The notes: a model not told the origin generated them from the sequence alone. 64,000 bases of DNA from Firmicutes bacterium CAG:884 (GCA_000433875.1 HF993346.1:5849-69848), one strand, 5' to 3'; counted from the first letter of the stretch, positions 35,022 to 43,056 are shown. Numbers and translations: made by a program.

Positions 35022-36695
35022 ATGAAAATAGAAAATAAAAGTGTTTTGAAAAAATCCAAAAAAGAGTTTATTTTGAACATCATTAATTCTATTGTTTTAA
35101 GGGGTGCGGTTTTAATAATTCCTGTTATATGGAGTTATGCACTTGATAATATATATGAAGCTTCATATGATAGAGCTATTAAATTAATTGTTTTATCAAT
35201 AATTATAACTACTATATATTATGGTCTTGAACAATTGTATCAAGTAACTTTTTATAAATTATATAATAAATTATACAATTTATATGAAAATGTTTATACG
35301 GATAATTTTTATAAAAACTCTCTTTTTAGTTTATCAAGATTTTCGCTTGGCGAATATAATAATTTGCTTAATAGTGATATAGATGTAATAGCTAGTTATT
35401 ATGCTAATTTACCTATGAGAGTTATAAGAATTGTTGAATTTTTAGTAATTTATTTCTATTTTTATACAATTAATCCAATTATATTTATAATTACACTTAT
35501 TGTTTCACTTGTATCCCTTGGGTATATGATATATGGTTCTAAGGAAACAGAAAGATTAAATAAAATAAGAAAAGATACACTTGATTATAAAACGGCTGCT
35601 AATCACGAAATATATAATAATATAAGAGATATAAAGTCATTTAATTTATATAATAAAGTAGTTGAAAAGGTTAATAAAAAAAGAAAAGCTTATTTGGATG
35701 CTAATGCTAAATTTAATGTACAAAGTACAGGTGTTAAGTTTATATCAATTATTATAGTTGAAATTGCACGTCTTTTATTAATGATATATGGAATATATTT
35801 AATTAAAGATGGCCAAATTGAGGTTGGTGCTTTACTTATAATTTATAATTACTATCAAAAGATAGTTGATAATTATACAATTGTATCTAATATTTTAATT
35901 AGTAAAAAATCGCTTAAGGTTTCATTTAGCAGATTTGGTAAAATACTTGAAAATGCTAGCAAAGAAAAGGTCGATAATAAAGAAATTGATTTAGAGGGAA
36001 ATGTTGTTTTTAAGAATATTTTATATGGTTATAGAGATAATCCAACTTTAAAAAATGTTAGTTTTACTTTATATAATAATAGTATTAATATTATAACTGG
36101 TCCAACGGGTTCTGGAAAATCGGGTGTAGTTGATTTACTTTTAAAAATGAATAGACCACATAAGGGTACAATTATGATTGGTAAACAAAACATATTTGAT
36201 ATAAAAAACAATAATTATTACAATAAAATAGCTTGTGTTAGTAAGAGTCCAACTTTCTTTAATGATAGTATTAAAAATAATTTACTGCTTGTTAATGATG
36301 ATTTTGAATATATAAAGACTGTTTGTAAGAGACTAAATATTCATAATTATATAATGGGTTTAAAAGATGGATATGATACTAATATAAATAGTGGAATTAA
36401 AAGAAGTGTCTTTTATTTACTTGCGATTGCTCGCGTTATAATTAAGGATTCTAAAATAATGATTTTTGATGAAAGTTTATCTTTAATTGATAAAAAAGAT
36501 ATTGAGGTTGTTAAAAATATTTTATTAGAATTAAAAGAAAATCATACAATTATTGTTATTGATAGAGAGCAAAATGTAGATAGTATATCTGATTATATTG
36601 TTGTTATTGATGAACATGTTGTAAAAGAAGAGGGGACAAGGGAGGAACTATTAAAAAAACAATCGTTTTACAAAAAAATGATTGGAAAAATTTAA
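35022..36695 (+). CDS. ABC transporter-like protein with altered signature and switch residues
   Basis: 557 aa, exporter architecture: six hydrophobic segments and one nucleotide-binding domain. Walker A GPTGSGKSG and Walker B IMIFDESLSLID (catalytic Glu present) are kept. The signature LSGGQ is replaced by INSGIKRS, and the switch histidine by Asp (IIVIDREQN). This is more divergent than a typical active exporter. No partner subunit is beside it. The start at 35022 is the third of three close ATGs; the promoter excludes starts before 35010. Followed closely by a sugar transferase gene with its own promoter. Function unknown; perhaps a degenerate partner of an exporter encoded elsewhere. Confidence 0.75.
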   Translation: MKIENKSVLKKSKKEFILNIINSIVLRGAVLIIPVIWSYALDNIYEASYDRAIKLIVLSIIITTIYYGLEQLYQVTFYKLYNKLYNLYENVYTDNFYKNSLFSLSRFSLGEYNNLLNSDIDVIASYYANLPMRVIRIVEFLVIYFYFYTINPIIFIITLIVSLVSLGYMIYGSKETERLNKIRKDTLDYKTAANHEIYNNIRDIKSFNLYNKVVEKVNKKRKAYLDANAKFNVQSTGVKFISIIIVEIARLLLMIYGIYLIKDGQIEVGALLIIYNYYQKIVDNYTIVSNILISKKSLKVSFSRFGKILENASKEKVDNKEIDLEGNVVFKNILYGYRDNPTLKNVSFTLYNNSINIITGPTGSGKSGVVDLLLKMNRPHKGTIMIGKQNIFDIKNNNYYNKIACVSKSPTFFNDSIKNNLLLVNDDFEYIKTVCKRLNIHNYIMGLKDGYDTNINSGIKRSVFYLLAIARVIIKDSKIMIFDESLSLIDKKDIEVVKNILLELKENHTIIVIDREQNVDSISDYIVVIDEHVVKEEGTREELLKKQSFYKKMIGKI

Positions 36696-36702
36696 AAAAA
36701 TC

Positions 36703-36731
36703 TTGAAGATTATAATACTATGTGTTATACT
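36703..36731 (+). promoter_or_regulatory. Promoter of the sugar-1-phosphate transferase
   Basis: TTGAAG (36703-36708), 17 bp, TATACT (36726-36731). The gene therefore starts at 36748 (or 36742), not at the longest possible frame. Confidence 0.7.
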
Positions 36732-36747
36732 TTTTAAAGTGATGTAT

Positions 36748-37419
36748 ATGTATAAGAGTTTTATTAAAAGAATGCTTGATGTAGTATTTAGTTTAGTTTT
36801 GATAATTTTGTTGTTGCCACTATTTTTAATTATAAGTTTATTAATAAAGCTTGAAGATGGTGGTCATGTATTCTTTAAACAGTTGAGATCGGGAAAAGAT
36901 AGGGATTTCTATATGTATAAGTTTAGAAGTATGAAAGAAAATAATGATGTTCATAATTTAAAGGAAAAAGATTGTGTTACAAGAATTGGCAATTTTTTGA
37001 GAAAGACATCATTAGATGAATTGCCTCAATTAATTAATATATTAAAGGGAGAGATGTCTTTTATTGGTCCGAGACCTTGGATTACAGATTATGCTAAATA
37101 TTTTACAAGTAATCAAATGAGAAGGTTAGAAGTATTACCTGGTATAACTGGTCTTGCTCAATCAAGTGGTCGCAACGATATATCAATTATTGAAAAGATT
37201 AAGTTAGATGTTGAATATGTTGATAATGTTAGTCTTTTAATGGATATAAAGATTATATTTAAAACAATTAGCTCCGTATTTAGTAAAAAGGGTAATAATT
37301 CGGACAAGTTTGCAATTCAAAATGAACTTGATGTACTTAAAAATCAATGGAAAAATCCACAACATGAAAATGATAAGAAAGAAGAAACTTCTTATGAAGA
37401 AGAAGTTATATATAATTAA
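36748..37419 (+). CDS. Polyprenyl-phosphate sugar-1-phosphate transferase (bacterial sugar transferase)
   Basis: 223 aa. Membrane enzyme of the PglC/WcaJ-type PF02397 family that starts a surface glycan by loading a sugar-1-phosphate on undecaprenyl phosphate. One long N-terminal membrane segment after FIKRMLDVVFS, then VFFKQLRSGKDRDFYMYKFRSM (the family's RxG...KFRTM), TSLDELPQLINILKGEMSFIGPRP and LPGITGLAQ. A Lys/Glu-rich tail follows. The ATG at 36748 has GTGAT upstream. A terminator follows. Its product may feed the glycan to which the ATP-grasp enzyme belongs. Confidence 0.92.
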   Translation: MYKSFIKRMLDVVFSLVLIILLLPLFLIISLLIKLEDGGHVFFKQLRSGKDRDFYMYKFRSMKENNDVHNLKEKDCVTRIGNFLRKTSLDELPQLINILKGEMSFIGPRPWITDYAKYFTSNQMRRLEVLPGITGLAQSSGRNDISIIEKIKLDVEYVDNVSLLMDIKIIFKTISSVFSKKGNNSDKFAIQNELDVLKNQWKNPQHENDKKEETSYEEEVIYN

Positions 37420-37439
37420 AAGGACTTTAAAGTCCTTTT
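37418..37439. terminator. Bidirectional terminator
   Basis: Palindrome AAAAGGAC (37418-37425), TTTAAA, GTCCTTTT (37432-37439) between the convergent sugar-transferase and DUF3048 genes. Confidence 0.85.
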
Positions 37440-38469
37440 ATTTTATTTTCATATCATTTCCTTTTGGGTAAATTTGAATATATGTGTTTCCGTTATTTAC
37501 AACTAATTCTTCATTTGTTTCTTTAATTTTGTAAATTGTTTTACTGCTCAAATCTTTTTTAGACCAAGTAATAGGAATTGCATAACCATTTGTTATATAG
37601 TATCCTTCACCTGAACCGATATTGTTTATTTTTTGATATCCATAGTAGTTATCACTTGTAAATGTTGTATATTTAACTCCATAAACAATTATGTTTTTAG
37701 CTGTATATTGATTTCCTGTTGTTAAATCAGTATTTTTTGTGTTATTCATAAATCTTAAATATGTTTTATTAGTGCTATCATAAGTATATTTACTTGTTCG
37801 ATAGTCTGAATATTTAATACTTATATTTTCTGCTTTAATTGCACTCTTATATTTACTTAAATCTAGTTCTTCTTCGGAATATTTTAGTAATAAACCTTTA
37901 TCAGTAGTTGTTCTATAATTGTAATTTTTAGAAGCTTTTTTAAGTTTGTCTATAGAAGTAAATAGAGTGTGTTCATAATCTCTTTTTAGTTTTGTATCAC
38001 GCATACCATATGCTGAATTATCAACGTCAATTCGATTGATTCCTAATTTGTTAACTTCTCTGATTCCTTCATTTGATCCACCGGCAGATACATATGTCGC
38101 ATCGTTTTCTAAAACATATCCTAGATATTGTGATCTAGCGCTTCTTACAGAGCCAATTTTGCTTGCATCAGCATCTTTATAAAGAGCCATCATTCTTGTA
38201 ATTCCACCTTCAACCATTAATTCATAAACGATATATGCTTTATTTACATCTGATTGAGGTAAGGCATTATTATGGCAGTTTATCATAACGGCGTAAGGTC
38301 TTGTTTTACTTTCGGGATCAGCAATCCATTTAACAGGTGTTTTTTCTTCTTGTTTTGGTTCTTCCTCTTTTTGTTCATTTGGGTTTGGTACTTCTGGTTC
38401 TTTTGGTTTTTCATTTGAGCAGCCTACTAAGCATAGAAATACACATATAAAAATTATAAATTTTTTCAT
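37438..38469 (-). CDS. DUF3048 (YerB-like) lipoprotein
   Basis: 343 aa, secreted lipoprotein: signal MKKFIIFICVFLCLVGC, with the lipobox Cys at 17. A low-complexity linker of Glu/Lys/Pro (about 18-47) leads to a DUF3048 domain. It contains NKAYIVYELMVEGGITRMMALYKD and KIGSVRSARSQYL, both typical. The YerB family is extracytoplasmic; exact function is unknown. An extended -10 promoter (TGCTATAAT) lies 18 bp from the GGAGG site upstream. Confidence 0.88.
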   Translation of the reverse strand: MKKFIIFICVFLCLVGCSNEKPKEPEVPNPNEQKEEEPKQEEKTPVKWIADPESKTRPYAVMINCHNNALPQSDVNKAYIVYELMVEGGITRMMALYKDADASKIGSVRSARSQYLGYVLENDATYVSAGGSNEGIREVNKLGINRIDVDNSAYGMRDTKLKRDYEHTLFTSIDKLKKASKNYNYRTTTDKGLLLKYSEEELDLSKYKSAIKAENISIKYSDYRTSKYTYDSTNKTYLRFMNNTKNTDLTTGNQYTAKNIIVYGVKYTTFTSDNYYGYQKINNIGSGEGYYITNGYAIPITWSKKDLSSKTIYKIKETNEELVVNNGNTYIQIYPKGNDMKIK

Positions 38470-38487
38470 TTTCCATCCTCCAACTTA

Positions 38488-38550
38488 ATTATAGCATATT
38501 TATTTTAAATAGTATACATTATTTGACAATATATTATTTTATGGTAAAAT
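38488..38550. promoter_or_regulatory. Divergent promoters (DUF3048 gene / kinase-like gene)
   Basis: Minus strand: extended -10 TGCTATAAT (38488-38496). Plus strand: TTGACA (38523-38528), 16 bp, TAAAAT (38545-38550), preceded by TGG. Confidence 0.7.
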
Positions 38551-38571
38551 ATTATGTCAAGAGGAAAAAAT

Positions 38572-39324
38572 ATGCAAATAATTAATTTGAGTAATAATGA
38601 TTTAGAAAGTATAACAAGTAGATCTGATTATAAGAAAGGATCTTTTGGTACTGTTGTACAGGTTGAAGGGGATTTGGGTATTAAATTTTATAATGACTTT
38701 TTAAATAGTTATAAAAAGAAAAGTATAAATGATATTAGGATGGAAACGATAATAAGTGTTCCTCAAATTGAATTACTTACACGAAAGCAAGAAAAGGTAA
38801 AATTAACGACTTTACCACTTGGGGTTGCTTATTATCAAAATATACCTGTTGGTGTTATAATTAAATATTTTGAGAAACATAATACATTGTTTGAACTTTT
38901 TAAAGAACATAATACAGTTATAATAAATATATTGCAGAGGGTTTTAGATATTGTTAATGAATTATTAAAAAATGGCATATTTCAAACTGATATAAAAGAA
39001 AATAATTTTTTATATTCGACTATTGATTATAGCGCGCAAGCAATTGATTTAGATGGTTTAAGAGTTGAAATTGGTAGGGAAAATATATGGCTTGAAGAAA
39101 CTGTATATGAGTCATTAATTGATATGTTTATTTTTCTTGTTAAGGAAAAGCTTTTGTTCGAATATAATAATTGTGAACTAGATGAAAATGATTATAAGGC
39201 AAGAATAGAATGTTTAAAATTGCTTAAACATAATATATATGTATTTGAAAGTTTACAAGGTTTTATAAATGAAGTTAAAAAGATAAGATTACTTGAACCA
39301 CCGAAAAAGATTTTAAAAATATAA
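38572..39324 (+). CDS. Divergent protein-kinase-fold protein
   Basis: 250 aa. Order of kinase elements is visible: glycine loop GSFGTV (23-28), probable ATP lysine in GIKFY (Lys38), a catalytic-loop equivalent TDIKENN (Asp140, Asn145) and a DFG-like IDLDG (Asp159 or Asp161). The region between has a hydrophobic core typical of the N-lobe/C-lobe join. No transmembrane or PASTA segment, so it is cytosolic and shorter than PknB. Similar families phosphorylate sugars, lipids or proteins. ATG 38572 has an AGAGGAA site; an ATG at 38554 lacks one. Confidence 0.6.
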   Translation: MQIINLSNNDLESITSRSDYKKGSFGTVVQVEGDLGIKFYNDFLNSYKKKSINDIRMETIISVPQIELLTRKQEKVKLTTLPLGVAYYQNIPVGVIIKYFEKHNTLFELFKEHNTVIINILQRVLDIVNELLKNGIFQTDIKENNFLYSTIDYSAQAIDLDGLRVEIGRENIWLEETVYESLIDMFIFLVKEKLLFEYNNCELDENDYKARIECLKLLKHNIYVFESLQGFINEVKKIRLLEPPKKILKI

Positions 39325-39335
39325 AATCTTTTTTT
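39304..39335 (+). terminator. Terminator of the kinase-like gene
   Basis: Stem AAAAAGATTTT (39304-39314) and AAAATCTTTTT (39323-39333), overlapping the stop codon, then T run. Confidence 0.75.
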
Positions 39336-39510
39336 ATATTTTTTTTAATTATATTTTGGTACCATTAATAATTTGGTGATAAGGAAAAAGGAGAGGGCAA
39401 AGATATATTTTAAAGGAATGGTACCACATATAATAGATGCCGCTAAATAAATTAATTTTGAAACAACTGAACATGATTTAATAGAAATTTAACAAACTTA
39501 AACAATAATA
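39336..39510. other. Intergenic stretch with two TGGTACCA palindromes
   Basis: No convincing gene. TGGTACCATT (39357-39366) and AATGGTACCA (39417-39426) are inverted copies 60 bp apart. They could form an RNA stem or be two operator sites. A purine-rich loop (GGAAAAAGGAGAGGG) lies between. A 24-codon frame, GTG at 39376 to TAA 39450, is open, but it has no good ribosome-binding site. The segment to 39510 is AT-rich and featureless. Confidence 0.4.
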
Positions 39511-39539
39511 TTGTCAAAATAAATTAATTATGGTACAAT
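39511..39539 (+). promoter_or_regulatory. Promoter of tRNA-Glu
   Basis: TTGTCA (39511-39516), 17 bp, TACAAT (39534-39539) with upstream TGG. A 15-bp inverted repeat (39500-39514 / 39535-39549) encloses the promoter, with the two core hexamers partly within its arms. Confidence 0.65.
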
Positions 39540-39559
39540 ATTATTGTTTTTCAAATATG

Positions 39560-39635
39560 GCCTGTTGGTGAAATTGGTTAACACATAACCCTCTCAAGGT
39601 TACATTCACGGGTTCGAACCCCGTACAGGCTACCA
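39560..39635 (+). tRNA. tRNA-Glu (anticodon CTC)
   Basis: 76 nt including CCA. Acceptor GCCTGTT with its pairing arm AACAGGC-type (3' ACAGGC), D-loop AATTGGTTAA, anticodon stem TAACC/GGTTA with loop CTCTCAA giving CTC (codon GAG), T-arm CGGGTTCGAACCCCG. Acceptor and D-arm resemble bacterial tRNA-Glu. Confidence 0.85.
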
Positions 39636-39660
39636 AATTTATTTTATTTTCAAAAAAGTA

Positions 39661-39689
39661 TTGTCATTTGTTTGATAATGTGATATATT
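39661..39689 (+). promoter_or_regulatory. Promoter of tRNA-Met
   Basis: TTGTCA (39661-39666), 17 bp, TATATT (39684-39689) with TGA before it. Confidence 0.65.
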
Positions 39690-39707
39690 TATATTGCTTA
39701 CTTTTAT

Positions 39708-39784
39708 GGCGAGATAGTTCAGTTGGCTAGAACACACGGTTCATACCCGTGATGTCGAGGGTTCGAATCCCCCTCTCGCTACCA
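39708..39784 (+). tRNA. tRNA-Met (anticodon CAT)
   Basis: 77 nt including CCA. Acceptor GGCGAGA with TCTCGCT, D-loop CAGTTGGCTAGAA, anticodon stem CACGG/CCGTG with loop TTCATAC giving CAT, T-arm GAGGGTTCGAATCCCCC. It resembles the elongator methionine tRNA of Bacilli; initiator features (three G-C pairs GGG/CCC in the anticodon stem) are absent. An Ile2 tRNA with modified CAT is less likely from the acceptor sequence. Confidence 0.88.
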
Positions 39785-39795
39785 TATGATTGTTT

Positions 39796-39816
39796 CTCGA
39801 GTTTCTCGAGTTTTTT
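39796..39816 (+). terminator. Terminator after tRNA-Met
   Basis: CTCGAG (39796-39801), TTT, CTCGAG (39805-39810), then TTTTTT. Confidence 0.75.
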
Positions 39817-39839
39817 GTTAAAAAAGGTTGATGTTAATT

Positions 39840-40013
39840 ATGGAAACAAATATTCAAGAGTTGAGAGAAGATTTAATAAATTATGTTGGTTCATCTATGT
39901 TACCAAATAAGTATGCTATAATTGCATACATTGAATCTTTATCAAATGATGAATTAATTGATTTTATAATTCAAAATAATTTAAATATTTATGCAAAAAG
40001 AACTATTAGGTAA
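39840..40013 (+). CDS. Small protein of unknown function
   Basis: 57 aa, mostly helical, with no signal or membrane segment: METNIQELREDLINYVGSSM and LSNDELIDFIIQNN are the most regular parts. A start at the ATG of 39831 is equally possible, giving three more residues. The ribosome-binding site (AAAGG near 39823-39827) is slightly distant from 39840 and too near to 39831. It follows the tRNA-Met terminator and ends in its own, so it is a free-standing small gene. Confidence 0.55.
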   Translation: METNIQELREDLINYVGSSMLPNKYAIIAYIESLSNDELIDFIIQNNLNIYAKRTIR

Positions 40014-40027
40014 TCCTAATAGTTTTT
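40001..40027. terminator. Bidirectional terminator
   Basis: Stem AACTATTAGG (40001-40010), TAAT, CCTAATAGTT (40015-40024), between the small plus-strand gene and the convergent pyrophosphatase gene. Confidence 0.8.
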
Positions 40028-41639
40028 ATCTGTGTCCTAATGCTTTCATAATTAAAGGTATTATTTGTTTCTTTCTTGATACAAAACCATCTAATTTCTT
40101 GCCTTGATAACATTCATCAAAACAGAAGTTAAATATATTTTGTGAAGATTTATTGTAGAATATATAAGAACATTCTCCTATAATATCTGTAACAAACATA
40201 GCAAGAACATTATAATTTTTGTCAAAGGCAATCTCTTCTATTAAATTAATATATTCATTCTTTTGATTTAAGAAGCTATCAAAATCAGTAGTTAAAACCT
40301 GACTAACACCAACTTTTTTATCATCGATATCAAATGATTTGAAATCTTGGAAGAATATTTCTTCTTTTGTTTTACCTGCAAATATAGAACCGTTTTTAAA
40401 CATTTTTAAACCAAATGTTTCATAGTCTATACCTGCTATAACGGAAAGTTCATTTAATGCTTTAACATCAAGTGGAGTAGTAGTAGGTGATTTTAAAAGT
40501 AGAGTATCTGATATTATACCTGATGCCATAATACCAGCTATATCTTTATCAATTTGAGCATTGTGTTCTTTATATAAAGTATAAATAATTGTATTTGTAC
40601 TACCTACAGTCATATTTCTAAAATTGATAGGTCTATCAGTACCAATTGTGCCTATTTTATGATGATCAATTATTTCAAGAATATCTGCTTCATTTAAGCC
40701 ATCAGCACTTTGCGATTCTTCGTTATGATCAACTAAAATAACTTTTTTAGGCATCTTTTCATCAAGATCAGATACTTTTAATAAACCCAAACATTTATTT
40801 TCTTCATCAATAATAGGATAGTAGTTATGATGGTTAATCCTAATTGCATCAAGTGCATCATCAACATTCATTTCTTCCTTAAAACAAACAATGGTTTTTT
40901 CATAATTAACCGTACTAATTAGATTCGCGAACCCAATTAATTTTATAACTTCAAAATAATCTTTAGATGTTCTTATAATATTAACTCTATTTTTTTTAGC
41001 TAAATCAAGTAATGAATTTTTAAGCTCTAAATTATCTGTTAATATTATTAATCCAACATTATTATTAATTGCTGTTTCTATTATATTTAATCTATCACCA
41101 ACTATTAAACAAGTATTTTCATCTAAAACTGTATCTTTTAAAAATGCTTCACTTACTTTAAATGGGGCGACTATATTATATGAAAATATATCAGTAAACT
41201 TTAAGAGTTGTTCACCGCCTAAAGCATTTAAGGTATGATTATAGGTTGATACAAGTTCTTTTTTACTACAATTAATATAATCAGTTGTTATATCTTTCAT
41301 TGATAAAACGCCATTAAAGTAACCATTAACTGAAACGGGAACGGAACTAATAAATCTTGACATCATATATCTATATGCATCATAAATTGATTCTTTTGCA
41401 TCAATAAAACATCCTTTGCGGTAGTTTAAATCTTTAATTTGAACCTTAACATCGTTTAAATATTTTGGAAGTTCCATTTTAAAATGCTTTAAAACATATT
41501 TAGTTTCATTATTAATATCTCCTAAAACTCTAGGTTCACATTTTACCCCTAACATATTTTTAAGTTTAGAATAAGCAATTGCACTTGTAACTGAGTCAGT
41601 ATCAGGTTTTTTATGACCAAAAACATATATTTTATCCAT
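40026..41639 (-). CDS. ppaC: Manganese-dependent inorganic pyrophosphatase with CBS and DRTGG domains
   Basis: 537 aa, family II (DHH-type) pyrophosphatase that hydrolyses PPi. N-terminal metal motifs FGHKKPDTDSVTSAIAY, and later ILVDHNEESQSAD and IDHHKIGTI (DHH). It carries an insertion of about 250 residues between the two halves of the DHH domain: CBS domains (VPVSVNGYFNGVLSMKDI; YYPIIDEENKCLGLLKVSDL) around a DRTGG-like part (NTCLIVGDRLNIIETAI). Such CBS-PPases are regulated by adenine nucleotides. The DHHA2 C-terminus ends SRKKQIIPLIMKALG. ATG 41639 after AGGAGG. Confidence 0.92.
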   Translation of the reverse strand: MDKIYVFGHKKPDTDSVTSAIAYSKLKNMLGVKCEPRVLGDINNETKYVLKHFKMELPKYLNDVKVQIKDLNYRKGCFIDAKESIYDAYRYMMSRFISSVPVSVNGYFNGVLSMKDITTDYINCSKKELVSTYNHTLNALGGEQLLKFTDIFSYNIVAPFKVSEAFLKDTVLDENTCLIVGDRLNIIETAINNNVGLIILTDNLELKNSLLDLAKKNRVNIIRTSKDYFEVIKLIGFANLISTVNYEKTIVCFKEEMNVDDALDAIRINHHNYYPIIDEENKCLGLLKVSDLDEKMPKKVILVDHNEESQSADGLNEADILEIIDHHKIGTIGTDRPINFRNMTVGSTNTIIYTLYKEHNAQIDKDIAGIMASGIISDTLLLKSPTTTPLDVKALNELSVIAGIDYETFGLKMFKNGSIFAGKTKEEIFFQDFKSFDIDDKKVGVSQVLTTDFDSFLNQKNEYINLIEEIAFDKNYNVLAMFVTDIIGECSYIFYNKSSQNIFNFCFDECYQGKKLDGFVSRKKQIIPLIMKALGHR

Positions 41640-41660
41640 TCTTATCCTCCTAATATTAAA

Positions 41661-41722
41661 ATTATAGCACACCCTCAAATAAAAATAAATAGTTTTACAA
41701 ACAAACTTTACAATGATATAAT
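41661..41722. promoter_or_regulatory. Divergent promoters (ppaC / transglutaminase-like gene)
   Basis: Minus strand: extended -10 TGCTATAAT (41661-41669). Plus strand: TTTACA (41694-41699), 17 bp, TATAAT (41717-41722) with TGA before it. Confidence 0.7.
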
Positions 41723-41739
41723 ATAACTAGGTGATTTCT

Positions 41740-42666
41740 ATGAAATATTATGGCGATTTAAGAGATTATCATAATAAAAGATTTATTGCTAATAATTTGG
41801 AAACCTTTTTTGCTTCGGCCATAAATATAATAGGTTTAACGGCTGCTATAAATGGTATGTGTTATATAAACGATGGTTTATGGTTTGATACGTTATCTGG
41901 AAGTGTTGCTGCTATTTGTATGCTAATGGAAACTGATGCATTGTATTCTGGAGTAAAGAATATTAATAAGGATTTAAAGAATATTGATTTAAGGAGTGTA
42001 TTAAAGGAAAGAAAAAGATTATATGATGCGATAATAAATAATGTATGTTCTTGTATTAAAGAATTAAATATAACTGATCCAAAAGATATAATGCACTTTT
42101 TGAATGATGTTTTAAATAAAGGGCATTTATCATATAAGAAGAATTTTAAAAATATCAATGTTTCAAGCGAAAGATTAGAATTTTCTTCTTATCAAGTTAT
42201 AAATGGAAATGGTGTTTGCAGACATATTGCGCAGTTTACTACGGATATTTTTAAATGTTTAGGGTATGAAGCATTCGATTTGTTTTGTTTAGAATATGGT
42301 AGTGATGATAAACCAAGGCATATGATTACAATGGTTGATTATAATAATAAAACCTATTATTTAGATACTGCAAATAATATTTCATATAATTATTATGAAG
42401 GTGTTTTAAGAACAAACAATAATAATTTTATTCCAGTAAATTATTATGCTAAAAACTTTCATCAAATGGATAATGGTGATTTAGCATATTTAATTAGTTA
42501 TTATGCTAACAGAAGAAATTTGCAAGAATGTATGAAATGTATGTTTAAAAAATTAAATGAGTCATATGATGAATATGATTATAAAAAAGGAAATAATATT
42601 AAAACAAATATAATATATGAAAAAAATAAAAAACTATATAAAAAATTTAGGGAAACCTACTTGTAA
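41740..42666 (+). CDS. Transglutaminase-like cysteine protease-fold protein
   Basis: 308 aa. The central region shows the Cys-His-Asp triad of the transglutaminase/papain-like fold: GNGVCRHIAQFTTDIFKC, then DKPRHMITMVDYNNKTYYLDTANN. The N-terminus contains a mildly hydrophobic segment (SAINIIGLTAAINGMCYI) that may be a membrane helix. Function unknown: such proteins cleave peptides or cross-link, or have peptidoglycan substrates. ATG 41740 follows GGTGAT. Not obviously linked with its neighbours. Confidence 0.65.
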   Translation: MKYYGDLRDYHNKRFIANNLETFFASAINIIGLTAAINGMCYINDGLWFDTLSGSVAAICMLMETDALYSGVKNINKDLKNIDLRSVLKERKRLYDAIINNVCSCIKELNITDPKDIMHFLNDVLNKGHLSYKKNFKNINVSSERLEFSSYQVINGNGVCRHIAQFTTDIFKCLGYEAFDLFCLEYGSDDKPRHMITMVDYNNKTYYLDTANNISYNYYEGVLRTNNNNFIPVNYYAKNFHQMDNGDLAYLISYYANRRNLQECMKCMFKKLNESYDEYDYKKGNNIKTNIIYEKNKKLYKKFRETYL

Positions 42667-42689
42667 AATTTGTTTAAAATAGATATAAT
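42661..42689 (+). promoter_or_regulatory. Promoter of lipoprotein gene 1
   Basis: TTGTAA (42661-42666), 17 bp, TATAAT (42684-42689). The same hexamer pair occurs before the second lipoprotein gene. Confidence 0.7.
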
Positions 42690-42704
42690 TTATATGTGAT
42701 TAAA

Positions 42705-43019
42705 ATGAAGAAAAGATATCTTATATTTATATTATTATTAGTTGGTTGTTCAAAACAAATAAAATGCTCAAATGAAGAGGTAAATGTAATAATAAAAGAA
42801 AAGAAAAATAGTATTAAAAGTATTGAAGTTGAAAAAGTATTTAAAAATGAAGAAGAAAGCACTAATTATTGCACACTTTTAAAATTAACTGATATAAGTG
42901 TTGAATGTGATAAAAATAGAGTGGTTTATAATAATTATAAAGATTATTTAAATAGAGATTTTATAAAAACGGATGGGTTAATAGAATATCTAGAAAATAA
43001 TAATTATAATTGTAAGTAA
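42705..43019 (+). CDS. Small lipoprotein 1, paralogue of the next gene
   Basis: 104 aa. Signal with lipobox: MKKRYLIFILLLVGCSK, Cys in VGC. The mature part is about 90 residues, Lys/Glu-rich, with three further cysteines and an ending LIEYLENNNYNCK. The following gene ends IKILESQGLSCK with cysteines in the same relative places, so the two are tandem paralogues. The pattern recalls small lipoproteins such as the YehR/DUF1307 type, but I cannot confirm that. ATG after GTGAT. Confidence 0.75.
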   Translation: MKKRYLIFILLLVGCSKQIKCSNEEVNVIIKEKKNSIKSIEVEKVFKNEEESTNYCTLLKLTDISVECDKNRVVYNNYKDYLNRDFIKTDGLIEYLENNNYNCK

Positions 43020-43038
43020 ATGATTAAAATGATATAAT
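43010..43038 (+). promoter_or_regulatory. Promoter of lipoprotein gene 2
   Basis: TTGTAA (43010-43015), 17 bp, TATAAT (43033-43038), extended with TGA. It has the same hexamers and spacing as the first copy, suggesting that the promoter was duplicated with the gene. Confidence 0.7.
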
Positions 43039-43056
43039 AATTAAGGAGGATAAAAC

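Noticed and set aside
36682..36747. Longer N-terminus for the sugar transferase
   Set aside because: A promoter lies within this segment; the family begins at about FIKRMLDVVFS.
39357..39426. T-box riboswitch (GGTACC core)
   Set aside because: The element is short, lacks a stem I and a downstream aminoacyl-tRNA synthetase or amino-acid gene, and the flanking T-box core residues are wrong.
39376..39450. 24-codon gene inside the palindrome region
   Set aside because: No ribosome-binding site and only GTG or TTG starts; kept as an observation rather than a gene.
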